The notes beneath the pieces were generated by a model, which saw only the letters and a list, made by a program, of their open reading frames with translations, was not told where the DNA came from and did no database searches. A stretch of 64,000 nucleotides of DNA from Weissella confusa (GTDB lineage Bacteria; Bacillota; Bacilli; Lactobacillales; Lactobacillaceae). The stretch lies in contig CP168942.1 of the NCBI GenBank assembly GCA_041871065.1, positions 26,001 through 90,000 on the forward strand, written 5' to 3'. Positions 44,608 to 54,180 of this stretch are shown here, in pieces; the first letter of the stretch is position 1, and each line of letters opens with the position of its first letter. Both the position numbers and the translations under genes were made by a program.

Positions 44608-46290
44608 ATGGAGTTTGATTCATTTTTGGTCGCGAACCGCGATCCGTTTGGAGCAGTTATTGTTGGCGAAACTATTACGTTGCATACGCAAGGTCATGCT
44701 GAAGAAGTGCGTCTGCGTGTTTACGATGACGAAACGGGCAAGGTCACTTGGTACGATTTGCATGAAGAAGACGAGGATAATTGGGTTGTTGAAATTTCAG
44801 CAGCCCATGCCGGTCTGCTCTACTATCGTTTCGAAGTAATCGATGGCTATAACCAGTACTGGTTGGCCGCGCAAGGAAATAACCTGGGTGGCGCAGCTGA
44901 AGTTTATGGTATGCACCATGCGTCAATTCCTGACTTCCAAATTACGGTGATGGCCGAATTGGAAGAGTTGCCAGAATGGTATCAGGAGGCGCGCTTCTAT
45001 CACATCTTCGTTGACCGTTTTAACAACGGAAACAAAGACATGCACGTCAACAATCCGAAGCCGAATTTGTTCATTTACGCGAATAAGCGTGATACGCCAT
45101 TCTATGTGCGTGATAAGCAAGGTGAGATTGCCCGTTGGGAATTCTTTGGTGGTAACTTCCAAGGAATCGCAGAAAAGCTAGATTACATTCTAGAATTGGG
45201 ATGTAACGCTATCTATCTGAGCCCGATTTTTGAAGCTAATTCAAATCACCGTTATGACACGTCAGACTATCTGGCGCTAGATCCTATCTTGGGTGATGAA
45301 GATGACTTCAAGTTTTTGTTAGATGAGGCGCACAAGCGGGGGATGCATATCATTTTGGATGGTGTGTTTAATCACGTTGGACAGTATTCGCGCTACTTTA
45401 ACAAGGACGGCCACTTTAAGGAGCCGGGGGCGTATCAAGGCCCATCATCAAAGTATTATCACTGGTTTGATTTCACAGACTTCCCAGATGAGTACAACTC
45501 ATGGTGGGGTGTGAAGGATTTGCCCGTGATTAATAAAAGTGAAGCGAGTTATCGTAAGTTTATTTACGGTGATAAGGATTCGGTCATTAATCACTGGAAT
45601 AACTTTGGTGTCGACGGTTGGCGTTTGGACGTGGCCGACGAATTGCCGGATGATTTCATTGCCGGTATTCGTGATCAGATGAGTAAAGAACAAGTATTGA
45701 TTGGAGAGGTTTGGGAAGATGCATCGAACAAGGTTGCTTATGACCAACGCCGTCAATACTTGCTCGGTGGTGGGTTGCAAGCAACCATGCATTATCCTTT
45801 GCGAAACCTGATTCTGGATTTCATGCTAGAAGAAATCGATGCACGTGTCTTTACGACTGTGTTGATGACATTGGAGTCTAACTACCCAAAGAATGCCTTT
45901 TTCGGGGCGTTTACGAACATGGGAACATACGACACAAAGCGTTTGTTCACTGAAATGGGTGAAGACGAAGAGAAGCTGAAGCGTGCGATTGAATTGTGGC
46001 TGACGATGCCTGGTGTACCATGTGTTTACTACGGTGATGAGATGGGGATGACGGGTGGCAAGGATCCGGAAAACCGTGGCTACTTCCCTTGGGATGAGCC
46101 GCGCGGTGAAATTTTCAACAAGTTCCAACGTTTGCTACAATCACGACCAACGTGGTGGCAATCAGCGGATTGGTTTGAATGCCACGCGATCGATTCAGAT
46201 ACACTTATTTATGCCTTCCACAAGGATGGGCAGCACGAAATGATGCAATTTAGTCGCAAGACTGGGTTAGCTATTATTAAGCAACAATAA
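44608..46290 (+). CDS. GH13 alpha-glycosidase (neopullulanase/cyclomaltodextrinase type)
   Basis: 560 aa from the ATG at 44608, preceded by AAGGTG; a GTG at 44599 is possible. An N-terminal CBM34-like domain (about 1-115) precedes the GH13 barrel. Region I D-G-V-F-N-H, region II G-W-R-L-D-V-A (nucleophile Asp) and region III G-E-V-W-E (acid Glu) are intact. Region IV reads N-M-G-T-Y-D-T-K-R, with Tyr where nearly all family members have His. No signal peptide. Last gene of the glycogen operon; it probably debranches or shortens glycogen or maltodextrins alongside GlgP. Confidence 0.87.
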   Translation: MEFDSFLVANRDPFGAVIVGETITLHTQGHAEEVRLRVYDDETGKVTWYDLHEEDEDNWVVEISAAHAGLLYYRFEVIDGYNQYWLAAQGNNLGGAAEVYGMHHASIPDFQITVMAELEELPEWYQEARFYHIFVDRFNNGNKDMHVNNPKPNLFIYANKRDTPFYVRDKQGEIARWEFFGGNFQGIAEKLDYILELGCNAIYLSPIFEANSNHRYDTSDYLALDPILGDEDDFKFLLDEAHKRGMHIILDGVFNHVGQYSRYFNKDGHFKEPGAYQGPSSKYYHWFDFTDFPDEYNSWWGVKDLPVINKSEASYRKFIYGDKDSVINHWNNFGVDGWRLDVADELPDDFIAGIRDQMSKEQVLIGEVWEDASNKVAYDQRRQYLLGGGLQATMHYPLRNLILDFMLEEIDARVFTTVLMTLESNYPKNAFFGAFTNMGTYDTKRLFTEMGEDEEKLKRAIELWLTMPGVPCVYYGDEMGMTGGKDPENRGYFPWDEPRGEIFNKFQRLLQSRPTWWQSADWFECHAIDSDTLIYAFHKDGQHEMMQFSRKTGLAIIKQQ

Positions 46291-46293
46291 TTA

Positions 46294-46331
46294 GAAGAGG
46301 TGTAACGTTCTGAGCGTTGCACCTCTTTTTT
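46294..46331 (+). terminator. Terminator of the glycogen operon
   Basis: Stem AGAGGTGTAACG / CGTTGCACCTCT (one G-U) followed by six Ts. Confidence 0.9.
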
Positions 46332-46476
46332 GTGTTTGTGCGTAGTGTCGTGCTAGCGCACGAATCGTTTTGGAAAATTTCCATTTAACGTAAAAAATAA
46401 GCAAGCCTAAATCCTAGTCACCACGTACTATATAATGTATAGTATTGTTCAAATAAAGGTATACGGAGAGATTGTG

Positions 46477-47286
46477 ATGCTTGATAAGTTACAAGAGAAG
46501 TATGGGTTGACGAGTTTTACGCTTAAAATGATTGGAATTGTGTTGATGGTCGCTGACCACACACATGAAATGTTTAGTTATGTTGGCGCACCAGATTGGT
46601 TGAATATGTTGGGTCGTATTGTAGCGCCAATCTTCTTGTTCCTGGCAGCTGAAGGGTTCCACTACACGCACAGTCGCGTTGGTTATTTGCGTAATCTGTT
46701 GATTGGCTTCTGGATTACCAATGTGATGATCATGGTCTTGCAACAAGCTTTGCCAAATGATCATGTGGTGATGATTAATTCAATTTTCGGAACATTGTTT
46801 TTGACGATTATTGCCATGTGGACTTGGGATAGTTTGAAGCACCCTAAGCAAGACCCAAAGCGCTTTGCATGGGGAATGTTGGGATTGGCCTTCTTGGTGT
46901 TCGGACCAGTTCTAGCGTTGTCATTATTGAACGTCGCATCAGCAAGCCAAAACATGTTTTTGATTATCTTGAGTTCAAGTGTTATCCCAACTGCGTTGAC
47001 AGTTGAAGGCGGTATCGGTTGGATTTTGCTTGGCCTAGTCTTCCACATTTTCCGCGATAAGCGCTGGATTGGTTTGACGATTTTCGTCATCTTTAGCTTG
47101 TTCTTGTTGTGGCAATCAGCCATGCACGGCTTTAGTGACTACCAATGGATGATGATTTTTGCCACACCTTTGCTTGCGTTGTACAACGGTAAGCAAGGTC
47201 GTAAAGACAAGTGGTTCTTCTACATCTTTTACCCAACGCACATTGCTGTTTTGTACATTATTTCAACGGTATTTTTTGCCCACTAA
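46477..47286 (+). CDS. TraX family membrane protein
   Basis: 269 aa from the ATG at 46477, preceded by GGAGAG; an in-frame ATG at 46435 lies in a TATAAT box and is discounted. About eight membrane segments. The family hallmark is the N-terminal K-M-I-G-I-V-L-M-V-x-D-H and L-G-R-I-V-A-P-I-F-L-F-L-A-A-E-G stretch. TraX of the F plasmid N-acetylates pilin, but chromosomal homologues in Firmicutes occur without conjugation genes and probably acylate another envelope target. None of the neighbours gives a clue. Confidence 0.85.
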   Translation: MLDKLQEKYGLTSFTLKMIGIVLMVADHTHEMFSYVGAPDWLNMLGRIVAPIFLFLAAEGFHYTHSRVGYLRNLLIGFWITNVMIMVLQQALPNDHVVMINSIFGTLFLTIIAMWTWDSLKHPKQDPKRFAWGMLGLAFLVFGPVLALSLLNVASASQNMFLIILSSSVIPTALTVEGGIGWILLGLVFHIFRDKRWIGLTIFVIFSLFLLWQSAMHGFSDYQWMMIFATPLLALYNGKQGRKDKWFFYIFYPTHIAVLYIISTVFFAH

Positions 47287-47319
47287 TCCGGGAAATAGGG
47301 TAAAATATTTGTATAAAGC

Positions 47320-47500
47320 AGACTGAGAATGTCGGAGGTTTTTGACCTCCGATGTGACCAAGTCGCCCTTATCAGGTGCGTCTTTGGTCTTACGCCTGAC
47401 TGAAGTCAGGTGTTTTAGACCAACAGCTGCTGTGATTAATAAAGGCATTAACAGGGTAGGGTCATCGTGGCTCTGCCCCTTTCGTGCGTTTAACGCACGT
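47320..47500 (+). promoter_or_regulatory. Structured leader upstream of pth
   Basis: Hairpins in order: TCGGAGGT/ACCTCCGA (47332-47352); an outer TTGGTCT/AGACCAA (47384-47423) enclosing CGCCTGAC/GTCAGGTG; GGGTAGGGTC/GGCTCTGCCC with G-U pairs (47454-47478); and CGTGCG/CGCACG (47483-47499), ending 8 bases before the ribosome binding site. A TATAAA box at 47312-47317 may start it. I do not recognise a T-box or a known riboswitch in it. Confidence 0.5.
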
Positions 47501-47521
47501 TTCAAATAGGAGATGATACTG

Positions 47522-48088
47522 ATGAAGATGATTGTTGGTTTGGGAAACATTGGTAAGGAATACGACCGTACGCGTCACAACATTGGCTTTATGACAGTTG
47601 ATGCGTTGGCAGATAAGTACAGTGCATCATTTAAGCAAGATGGGGCACACAATGCATTTGTAGCTGATGTGCGTATTGATGGCGAGAAGGTTTTGTTGGT
47701 GAAGCCAACGACTTACATGAATGATTCAGGCCGTGCGGTTCGTCCGTTGATGGATTACTACGATTTGGACATCGCCGACTTGCTGGTTGTACAAGATGAT
47801 ATGGATATGGATCTTGGCCGTTTGCGCTTGCGTCAAAAGGGTTCAGCCGGTGGTCACAACGGCATTAAGAGTATTGCGCAACACTTGGACACGCAAACTT
47901 TCAATCGTTTGAAGTTCGGTATTGGACACCCTGCTCACGTACAAAAGGCGGTTGTAGACTTTGTGTTGGGCAAGTTCGGTAAGGACGAAGAGCCGGAGAT
48001 GCTTGGTGGTATTGATAAGTCACTAGATATCTTTGAGGCGTTCGCATCTGGGGCTGACATGCCAACATTGATGAACAAGTTTAACTAA
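47522..48088 (+). CDS. pth: Peptidyl-tRNA hydrolase
   Basis: 188 aa from the ATG at 47522, 9 bases after AGGAG; an in-frame ATG at 47513 directly abuts that site. Pth frees tRNA from prematurely released peptidyl-tRNA. V-G-L-G-N-x-G-x-x-Y-x-x-T-R-H-N-I-G-F (catalytic Asn and His near residues 9 and 19), K-P-x-T-Y-M-N-x-S-G and D-D-M-D are present. It heads the conserved pth-mfd-flippase-rqcP run. Confidence 0.96.
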   Translation: MKMIVGLGNIGKEYDRTRHNIGFMTVDALADKYSASFKQDGAHNAFVADVRIDGEKVLLVKPTTYMNDSGRAVRPLMDYYDLDIADLLVVQDDMDMDLGRLRLRQKGSAGGHNGIKSIAQHLDTQTFNRLKFGIGHPAHVQKAVVDFVLGKFGKDEEPEMLGGIDKSLDIFEAFASGADMPTLMNKFN

Positions 48089-48098
48089 GAGGTACAGC

Positions 48099-51000
48099 AT
48101 GGAAATTACAGGTCTACTTCAGCAAGATGCTGAGTTTCAACAACTCGCATCAGGGCTGAAAAAAGGTGGCCGTCATTTGATGACCGGGATTTCCGGCACC
48201 GCGCGCACGGTGTATTTGGCGGCATTACAACAAGAAACCCAACGCCCAATGGTTGTGGTTGGTGATAGTCAGTTTCACGCAGATCAATTAGCTGAAGATT
48301 TGGCCGCCATGTTGGGTGATGAACACGTCGCGGTTTTCCCGGCTGAGGAAACGTTATCTGCAGAAGTGGCTGTGACGTCATTGGATACGCGATTGGCGCG
48401 TGTGCAAGCGTTGCACCTATTGCTAACTGATCCGCAGGCAGTGGTTGTGACTGGCGTTGCGGGTGTCATGCGATACTTGCCACCAGTTAAGGCCTTTGCG
48501 GATGCTGCGATTACGCTTGATTTCGACCATGATTATGAATTGGCTGAGCTACAGGCGAAGCTAGTGCAGATGGGCTATCAGCGCAACGGTTCAGTTGAAC
48601 AACCTGGTGAATTCGCTGTGCGTGGTTCAATTGTTGATATTTATCCGTTGGATGCTGACAATCCGGTACGTTTGGACTTCTTTGACACGGCATTGGATTC
48701 ACTGCGTAGTTTTGACGCGGAAACGCAACGTAGTCTAGAAAACTTGGACAGCATCACGATTTTGCCAGCGACAGATTTGGTAATTGATGCAGACGATTTG
48801 GCAACAGCCACGACGAATTTGGAAGTTGCCATGACGGAAGCCCGCGACAAGTTGGACGGTGCTGATAAGCGTCATTTGACTGAAGCGATGAGTCCATTGT
48901 TGTCGATGATGAGCCAAGGTGGTTTGCTACCAGAAATTCGTCAATATTTGCATATTCTTTATCCAGATGCGGTGAGTTTGTTAGATTATTTTCCAGCTGA
49001 TGGTATTGCAGTGTTTGATGATTACCCACGTGCATTGGAAAATGCGGATCAAATCACGTTGGACAACCAAAATTGGTGGACTGATGAGATGGCTGAGCAA
49101 CGTGTTTTGCCAGATCCTGATTTGGGCTGGCAACTGGCTGATTTGGCGCGTGATGTGCAACAAGCTAGTTTGGTCTTCTCGCCATTGCAACGTGGAATTG
49201 GCCAATTGCGTCAGGCAAGTTTGACGAATTTGACGGTTCGTCCAGCACAACAGTTCTTTGGTCAAATGCCAATGTTGAAGAGTGAGGTAGCGCGCTGGCA
49301 GAAGTCAGGCGAAACGATTATCTTTTTGACGAATACAACCGAGCGACAAGCTAAGTTGGTGCAAACGTTGGCTGATTTTGGCGTCAAAATCAATGAGGTG
49401 GCGCCGGATGCTTTGGCGCCCGGTCGAACCCAAGTGACGACCATGCCACTGAGTGCTGGTTTTGAATTGCCAGCGCAAAAGTTGATTGTGTTGACGGAGC
49501 GTGAATTGTTCCAGCAAGTTCGTAAGAAGGCTCCGAAGCGTCAAACGCTATCAAACGCGGAACGTATTAAGAGTTATAACGAACTAAAGCCCGGTGATTA
49601 TGTTGTTCACGTGAACCACGGTGTCGGTGTCTACGAAGGCATGCAGACGATTGAAAATCGTGGCGTTAAGCAGGATTACATTACGATTGCCTACCAAAAG
49701 GATGCGAAGATTTTCATCCCAGTCACGCAATTGGATCTGGTGCAAAAGTATGTCGGCGCCGCTGAGAAGGCCCCTAAGATTAATAAGTTGGGTGGCACGG
49801 AATGGCAGAAGGCGAAGGCGAAGGTTGCCAAGAAGGTTGAAGACATTGCGGATGAATTGCTCCAGCTATATGCCGAGCGTGAATTGAAGCAAGGTTATGC
49901 CTTCGCACCAGATGATGATGTCATTCGTGCCTTTGAAGATGCGTTCCCATACCCAGAAACACCTGATCAAATTCGCTCGACGAAGGAAATCAAGGCCGAT
50001 ATGGAAAAGTCACGTCCGATGGACCGCTTGTTGGTCGGGGATGTTGGTTTTGGTAAGACGGAAGTTGCTTTGCGTGCAGCCTTTAAGGCGGTGCACGATG
50101 GTAAGCAAGTTGCGATGCTGGTACCAACGACGATTTTGGCCCAACAACACTACGAATCAATGTTGAGTCGTTTTGAGGGATTTGGTGTTAACGTGGCCAT
50201 CATGTCTCGTTTCCAAACGAAGAAACAAATGGACGAAACGAAGGAAGGATTGAAGAATCACACAATTGATGTGGTTGTCGGTACCCACCGAATTTTGTCT
50301 AAGGATATCGAGTTTGGTGATTTGGGACTCTTGATTATCGATGAGGAACAGCGCTTTGGTGTGAAGCACAAGGAACGTTTGAAGGCGTTGCAAACGAACG
50401 TCGATGTTTTGACGCTAACGGCCACGCCAATCCCACGTACTTTGAACATGGCAATGGTTGGTGTCCGTGATTTGTCTGTCATTGAGACGCCACCTGCAAA
50501 TCGTTATCCTATTCAAACGTATGTGATGGAGCAAAATGGTCGTGTGACGGCGAGTGCGATCGAACGAGAAATGGCACGTGGCGGTCAAACGTATTATCTC
50601 CACAACCGTGTGGAAGATATCGAGCAAGTCACGGCGATGATTGAGTCGTTGGTACCAGATGCGCGTGTTGGATATATCCACGGCCAAATGACTGAGGCGC
50701 AAATGGAAGGAATTCTGGTTGATTTCATTAACCGTGAATATGATGTGCTGGTGACGACGACCATTATCGAAACTGGTGTGGATATTCCGAATGCGAATAC
50801 GTTGTTTGTTGAAAATGCTGATCACATGGGCTTGGCGCAACTTTATCAGTTGCGTGGCCGTGTTGGTCGTTCAAACAACATTGCCTATGCCTACTTCACC
50901 TATCCGGGAACCCGTTCATTGAACGAAGAAAGTGAAAAGCGTTTGACGGCCATTCGTGATTTCACGGAGCTGGGTTCTGGCTTTAAGATTGCGATGCGTG

Positions 51001-51611
51001 ATTTGTCGATTCGTGGTGCGGGTGACTTACTTGGTCAATCACAGCACGGCTTCATTAATGCGGTTGGATATGATTTGTACACGCAAATGTTGAATGAAGC
51101 AGTTGCCGAAAAGCAAGGTAAGCGTAAGCAAACGTTCGATGCCGAACTTGATGTTCAAGTTGAAGCGTACTTGCCGGCTGACTATGTGGCGGATGGCCCA
51201 CAAAAGATTGATTTGTATCAACGTATTCGTAAGGCTAAGACATCAGCTGAGTTCGAAGAAATTGAAGATGATTTGTTGGATCGCTTTGGTGAATTGCCAG
51301 AAGCTGCGCAACGTTTGTTGTTGGTTGGACGTCTTAAGGCGGCAGCTGACCGCGTTGGTATTGCAACGATTCGTCGTGACTTCAAGCGTCAAAACATTTT
51401 GGTTGTGACGTTCGATGCCCGTTCAAAGTTTACGGCGCAACAATTTACCCAAGCGTTGGCACTAGCCAAGGTGCGTGGTCAGGTTGTTGTGCCAGATCCA
51501 GTGAAGGCTGAAGTGCCAATTCAACCAAACCAAACGGCTGAAGAATGGCTAACAGGCTTGTTGACGGTGTTTAATACGCTAGCTCCTGAAGAAGGAGTTG
51601 CCAATGCCTAA
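48099..51611 (+). CDS. mfd: Transcription-repair coupling factor
   Basis: 1170 aa, full length. Mfd removes stalled RNA polymerase from DNA lesions and recruits UvrA. Order: UvrB-like N-terminal modules (1-350), a CarD-like RNA polymerase interaction domain (P-G-D-Y-V-V-H-V-N-H-G-V-G-V-Y near 497), the translocase with Walker A G-D-V-G-F-G-K-T-E (about 646) and D-E-E-Q-R-F-G (about 748), and the C-terminal TRCF domain. It starts 10 bases after pth and overlaps the next gene by 8 bases. Confidence 0.97.
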   Translation: MEITGLLQQDAEFQQLASGLKKGGRHLMTGISGTARTVYLAALQQETQRPMVVVGDSQFHADQLAEDLAAMLGDEHVAVFPAEETLSAEVAVTSLDTRLARVQALHLLLTDPQAVVVTGVAGVMRYLPPVKAFADAAITLDFDHDYELAELQAKLVQMGYQRNGSVEQPGEFAVRGSIVDIYPLDADNPVRLDFFDTALDSLRSFDAETQRSLENLDSITILPATDLVIDADDLATATTNLEVAMTEARDKLDGADKRHLTEAMSPLLSMMSQGGLLPEIRQYLHILYPDAVSLLDYFPADGIAVFDDYPRALENADQITLDNQNWWTDEMAEQRVLPDPDLGWQLADLARDVQQASLVFSPLQRGIGQLRQASLTNLTVRPAQQFFGQMPMLKSEVARWQKSGETIIFLTNTTERQAKLVQTLADFGVKINEVAPDALAPGRTQVTTMPLSAGFELPAQKLIVLTERELFQQVRKKAPKRQTLSNAERIKSYNELKPGDYVVHVNHGVGVYEGMQTIENRGVKQDYITIAYQKDAKIFIPVTQLDLVQKYVGAAEKAPKINKLGGTEWQKAKAKVAKKVEDIADELLQLYAERELKQGYAFAPDDDVIRAFEDAFPYPETPDQIRSTKEIKADMEKSRPMDRLLVGDVGFGKTEVALRAAFKAVHDGKQVAMLVPTTILAQQHYESMLSRFEGFGVNVAIMSRFQTKKQMDETKEGLKNHTIDVVVGTHRILSKDIEFGDLGLLIIDEEQRFGVKHKERLKALQTNVDVLTLTATPIPRTLNMAMVGVRDLSVIETPPANRYPIQTYVMEQNGRVTASAIEREMARGGQTYYLHNRVEDIEQVTAMIESLVPDARVGYIHGQMTEAQMEGILVDFINREYDVLVTTTIIETGVDIPNANTLFVENADHMGLAQLYQLRGRVGRSNNIAYAYFTYPGTRSLNEESEKRLTAIRDFTELGSGFKIAMRDLSIRGAGDLLGQSQHGFINAVGYDLYTQMLNEAVAEKQGKRKQTFDAELDVQVEAYLPADYVADGPQKIDLYQRIRKAKTSAEFEEIEDDLLDRFGELPEAAQRLLLVGRLKAAADRVGIATIRRDFKRQNILVVTFDARSKFTAQQFTQALALAKVRGQVVVPDPVKAEVPIQPNQTAEEWLTGLLTVFNTLAPEEGVANA

Positions 51612-53193
51612 AACAAGTCAGAATTTGATGGCAGGTGCCGGTGTTTTGGCGGTGTCTGGCTTAATTGCCAAAGTGCTGAGCGCAGTGTATCGCGTGCCGT
51701 TCCAAAACCTAGTCGGTAATACTGGTTTTTATGTGTATCAGCAGGTCTATCCAATCTACGGTATTGGTATGGTGCTAGCCTTGAGTGGCTGGCCATTGTT
51801 TATTTCAAAGATCATCACGGAACAACCGGATGAAATGCATCAACAACTGGTGGCGCGCCGTTTGTTCTGGTCGTTAGTCGGCATCAGTGCTGTGTTATTC
51901 ACGGTTGTGTATGGTGGTGCGGCACCGTTGTCATTGTTGATGGGTGGCGATTTGAAGTTGTACCCAGTTGTGCGCGCTGTTGCCTGGATGTTTTGGTTTA
52001 TGCCATTCTTGGCGATTGGTCGTGGTTATGCGCAAGGACAACTGAACATGGTACCCACAGCAATGTCGCAAGTTATTGAACAGATTGTGCGCGTGGCGAT
52101 TATTATTGGCGTTGCATGGTGGGGTGTGCACGCTAGCTGGTCTGTCTATCGGATTGGTGAGTGGGCAACTTTCGGTGCAACGATTGCTGGCTTAGCTGCA
52201 ACGTTATTCCTAGCGACATCACTTCGTCGCATTTGGTCGTTGCCGATTGATGAGACGGTTAAGCAGTCGAAAGCATTAAGCTGGCGTCACTTGTTCGGCC
52301 GTTTGTGGCGCGAAGGCGGGTTGTTAGCAATGCTAGCGGCTTTGCTAGTCTTGCTACAGTTGGTCGATTCGTTCTCAACGAAGCTATTGTTGCAAGAAGC
52401 CGGGTTAACGGCACACCAAGCTGAATTCACTAAGGGAGTTTATGATCGTGGACAACCGCTAGTTCAGTTGGGGATGGTTTTAGCGACTGGACTCGGGACA
52501 TCATTGTTGCCCGCGCTACGTCAGCACGTGATGCGACATGATGAACAAGCATTGCGGAATGATTTCCAATTGACGATGCGACTTTCTATTTTACTTTCTG
52601 GTGTTGCGACAGTTGGTTTGGTGGCCATCATGCCATCAATTAATCAATTGTTGTTTGGTTCACCAGCAGGCAGCGACGCACTGGCGTTGTTCACGATTAG
52701 TATCGTGCCAGCGACGTTGATCGTTGTCTCAACCAGTGTTTTGCAAAGCTTTGATAAGACACGTGGCTTAGGAGGGTTTGTCTTACTAACGATGCTAGTG
52801 AAAGCAGGGCTTAACATCTGGTTGGTACCTATTTTTGGTATTGCTGGTGCGTCATTGGCGACGGTCGGCGCATTGCTCCCATTCTTAATATTTACGCTCG
52901 TCCGCTTGCCTAAAAACCTGTGGATAAGTTGGGTGCCAAAGAAATGGTGGGGCAAATTGATCACAATTTTACTCACAGTTGGCATTTTGGCCCGTCTTGC
53001 GTATATACTAGGGCATAGCCTATTTGGTACAACGCGCCTGGCCAGTGTTTTAACGACAGTTGTCGGTGTGGGTGTTGGCGCAATCGTCTTTGTTTTAATG
53101 TTGTGGTGGACAGCACTACTAGAAGAAGCAGAGTGGGACGCCTTGCCTAAGGGACGCCAAATTTATCAGTTTATAAATCGAGGAAGAAAATAA
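51604..53193 (+). CDS. MOP-superfamily polysaccharide flippase (MurJ/SpoVB/YabM-like)
   Basis: 529 aa from the ATG at 51604, 6 bases after GAAGGAG inside the end of mfd. About fourteen membrane segments, typical of the MVF/SpoVB branch; the N-terminal [20 protein letters not shown] and Q-Q-V-Y-P-I-Y-G are family hallmarks. Proteins at this locus (YabM) flip lipid-linked wall or exopolysaccharide precursors; the substrate is not shown by sequence. One-base overlap with rqcP. Confidence 0.87.
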   Translation: MPKTSQNLMAGAGVLAVSGLIAKVLSAVYRVPFQNLVGNTGFYVYQQVYPIYGIGMVLALSGWPLFISKIITEQPDEMHQQLVARRLFWSLVGISAVLFTVVYGGAAPLSLLMGGDLKLYPVVRAVAWMFWFMPFLAIGRGYAQGQLNMVPTAMSQVIEQIVRVAIIIGVAWWGVHASWSVYRIGEWATFGATIAGLAATLFLATSLRRIWSLPIDETVKQSKALSWRHLFGRLWREGGLLAMLAALLVLLQLVDSFSTKLLLQEAGLTAHQAEFTKGVYDRGQPLVQLGMVLATGLGTSLLPALRQHVMRHDEQALRNDFQLTMRLSILLSGVATVGLVAIMPSINQLLFGSPAGSDALALFTISIVPATLIVVSTSVLQSFDKTRGLGGFVLLTMLVKAGLNIWLVPIFGIAGASLATVGALLPFLIFTLVRLPKNLWISWVPKKWWGKLITILLTVGILARLAYILGHSLFGTTRLASVLTTVVGVGVGAIVFVLMLWWTALLEEAEWDALPKGRQIYQFINRGRK

Positions 53194-53444
53194 TGCGTTT
53201 GGATAAGTATTTGAAGGTTTCGCGTATCATTAAGCGCCGTACGGTTGCTAAGGAAATTGCGGATCAAGGTCGTATCGACATCAACGGCAAGACAGCAAAG
53301 TCTTCTAATGATGTTAAGACAGGTGATGAGTTGACGATTCGCTTCGGAAACAAGACATCTGTTCTTAAGGTTGAAAGCACGGCTGAAGTTGTTCGCAAGG
53401 AACAAGCAGAACACATGTACAGCATCGTGTCAGAATCATACTAA
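53193..53444 (+). CDS. rqcP: RqcP (YabO), S4-domain ribosome quality control factor
   Basis: 83 aa, an Hsp15-like S4 domain: [17 protein letters not shown] at the start, Q-G-R-I-D-I-N-G-K and a short basic tail. RqcP binds 50S-peptidyl-tRNA complexes and helps RqcH add C-terminal alanine tails to stalled chains. Its location beside pth, which also handles peptidyl-tRNA, is the conserved Firmicutes arrangement. Overlaps the flippase gene by one base; a terminator follows. Confidence 0.93.
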   Translation: MRLDKYLKVSRIIKRRTVAKEIADQGRIDINGKTAKSSNDVKTGDELTIRFGNKTSVLKVESTAEVVRKEQAEHMYSIVSESY

Positions 53445-53479
53445 CAAGATTTCAGTAACGACGAAAATTAAGTAAGACG

Positions 53480-53510
53480 AAAAGACGCCCTAAATAGGGC
53501 GTCTTTTTTT
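53480..53510 (+). terminator. Terminator after rqcP
   Basis: Stem AAAAGACGCCCTA / TAGGGCGTCTTTT with an AA loop and Ts. It closes the pth operon. Confidence 0.92.
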
Positions 53511-53618
53511 AGGAAATGTTATAAAAATGTGGTGAAAGGTGCTTGTGGATAACTATCCGTTAGGTTTTGATACGAAAAGGTTAAGGAAAGGTAATCCTGC
53601 TTAAGATTATCCGGTGTC

Positions 53619-53630
53619 TACTGTACAGTA
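53619..53630. promoter_or_regulatory. 12-bp palindrome upstream of divIC
   Basis: TACTGTACAGTA is a perfect palindrome in the 263-base gap before divIC. A GGATA-AC-TATCC dyad lies at about 53542-53553. Either could be a regulator site; neither matches one I know. Confidence 0.35.
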
Positions 53631-53707
53631 AGAGCATAGGAGAATTGGTTAATGGTGTAGGTCTATATTAGAGTGTCCGCTCAAATTATCTCGGGGAGGT
53701 CAGCGGA

Positions 53708-54082
53708 ATGATGGCAGTTAACAAACAATCAAATATCACGCCGCTGAACGCTAAGAGCGCCAACCAATTAAATCTTGAAGAGCGCAAGATGCGTTACAGT
53801 CAAGTTGTGCACTTGCGTCGACGCGTTGTACTCGTTGCAGTGATGCTAGTTGTCACGATTTTTGCAATGGTCAACTACCATACGCAGTACGTGAAGTACG
53901 AGACAGCTGCCCAGAGTCTTGAGACGGCAAAGGCCAACCTTGATAAGGCTAACAAGACCAATGCGAACCTCAAGCAAGAAGTAAAAGACTTGGGTGACAA
54001 TTCATATTTGGAAAAGCTGATTCGCGAAAAGTACATGTACAGTAAAGATGGTGAAGTTGTCTTCAACTTGCCAGGTGAATAA
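53708..54082 (+). CDS. divIC: Septum formation initiator DivIC/FtsB
   Basis: 124 aa. Basic cytoplasmic start, one membrane segment (about 40-60) and an extracellular coiled coil (about 65-105) ending in Y-L-E-K-L-I-R-E-K-Y-M-Y-S, the DivIC/FtsB hallmark. It belongs to the divisome with FtsL and DivIB. GGGAGG lies 8 bases before the ATG. In most lactobacilli an S1-domain gene (yabR) separates divIC from tilS; here none exists and a terminator follows. Confidence 0.92.
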   Translation: MMAVNKQSNITPLNAKSANQLNLEERKMRYSQVVHLRRRVVLVAVMLVVTIFAMVNYHTQYVKYETAAQSLETAKANLDKANKTNANLKQEVKDLGDNSYLEKLIREKYMYSKDGEVVFNLPGE

Positions 54083-54099
54083 TGATAATCAACAAATAG

Positions 54100-54128
54100 A
54101 GACAATCAGGCGACTGATTGTCTTTTTA
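54100..54128 (+). terminator. Terminator after divIC
   Basis: Stem AGACAATCAG / CTGATTGTCT with a GCGA loop and a T run. A TATAAT at 54144-54149 then probably serves tilS. Confidence 0.9.
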
Positions 54129-54180
54129 TTTTTTGATTAGCGATATAATAGGGGCAAGGATTAAATGACGGGAGAGAATC

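Noticed and set aside
47320..47500. T-box leader, 6S RNA or SRP RNA ahead of pth
   Set aside because: No T-box consensus, no long 6S-type bubble and no SRP helix 8 sequence could be seen.
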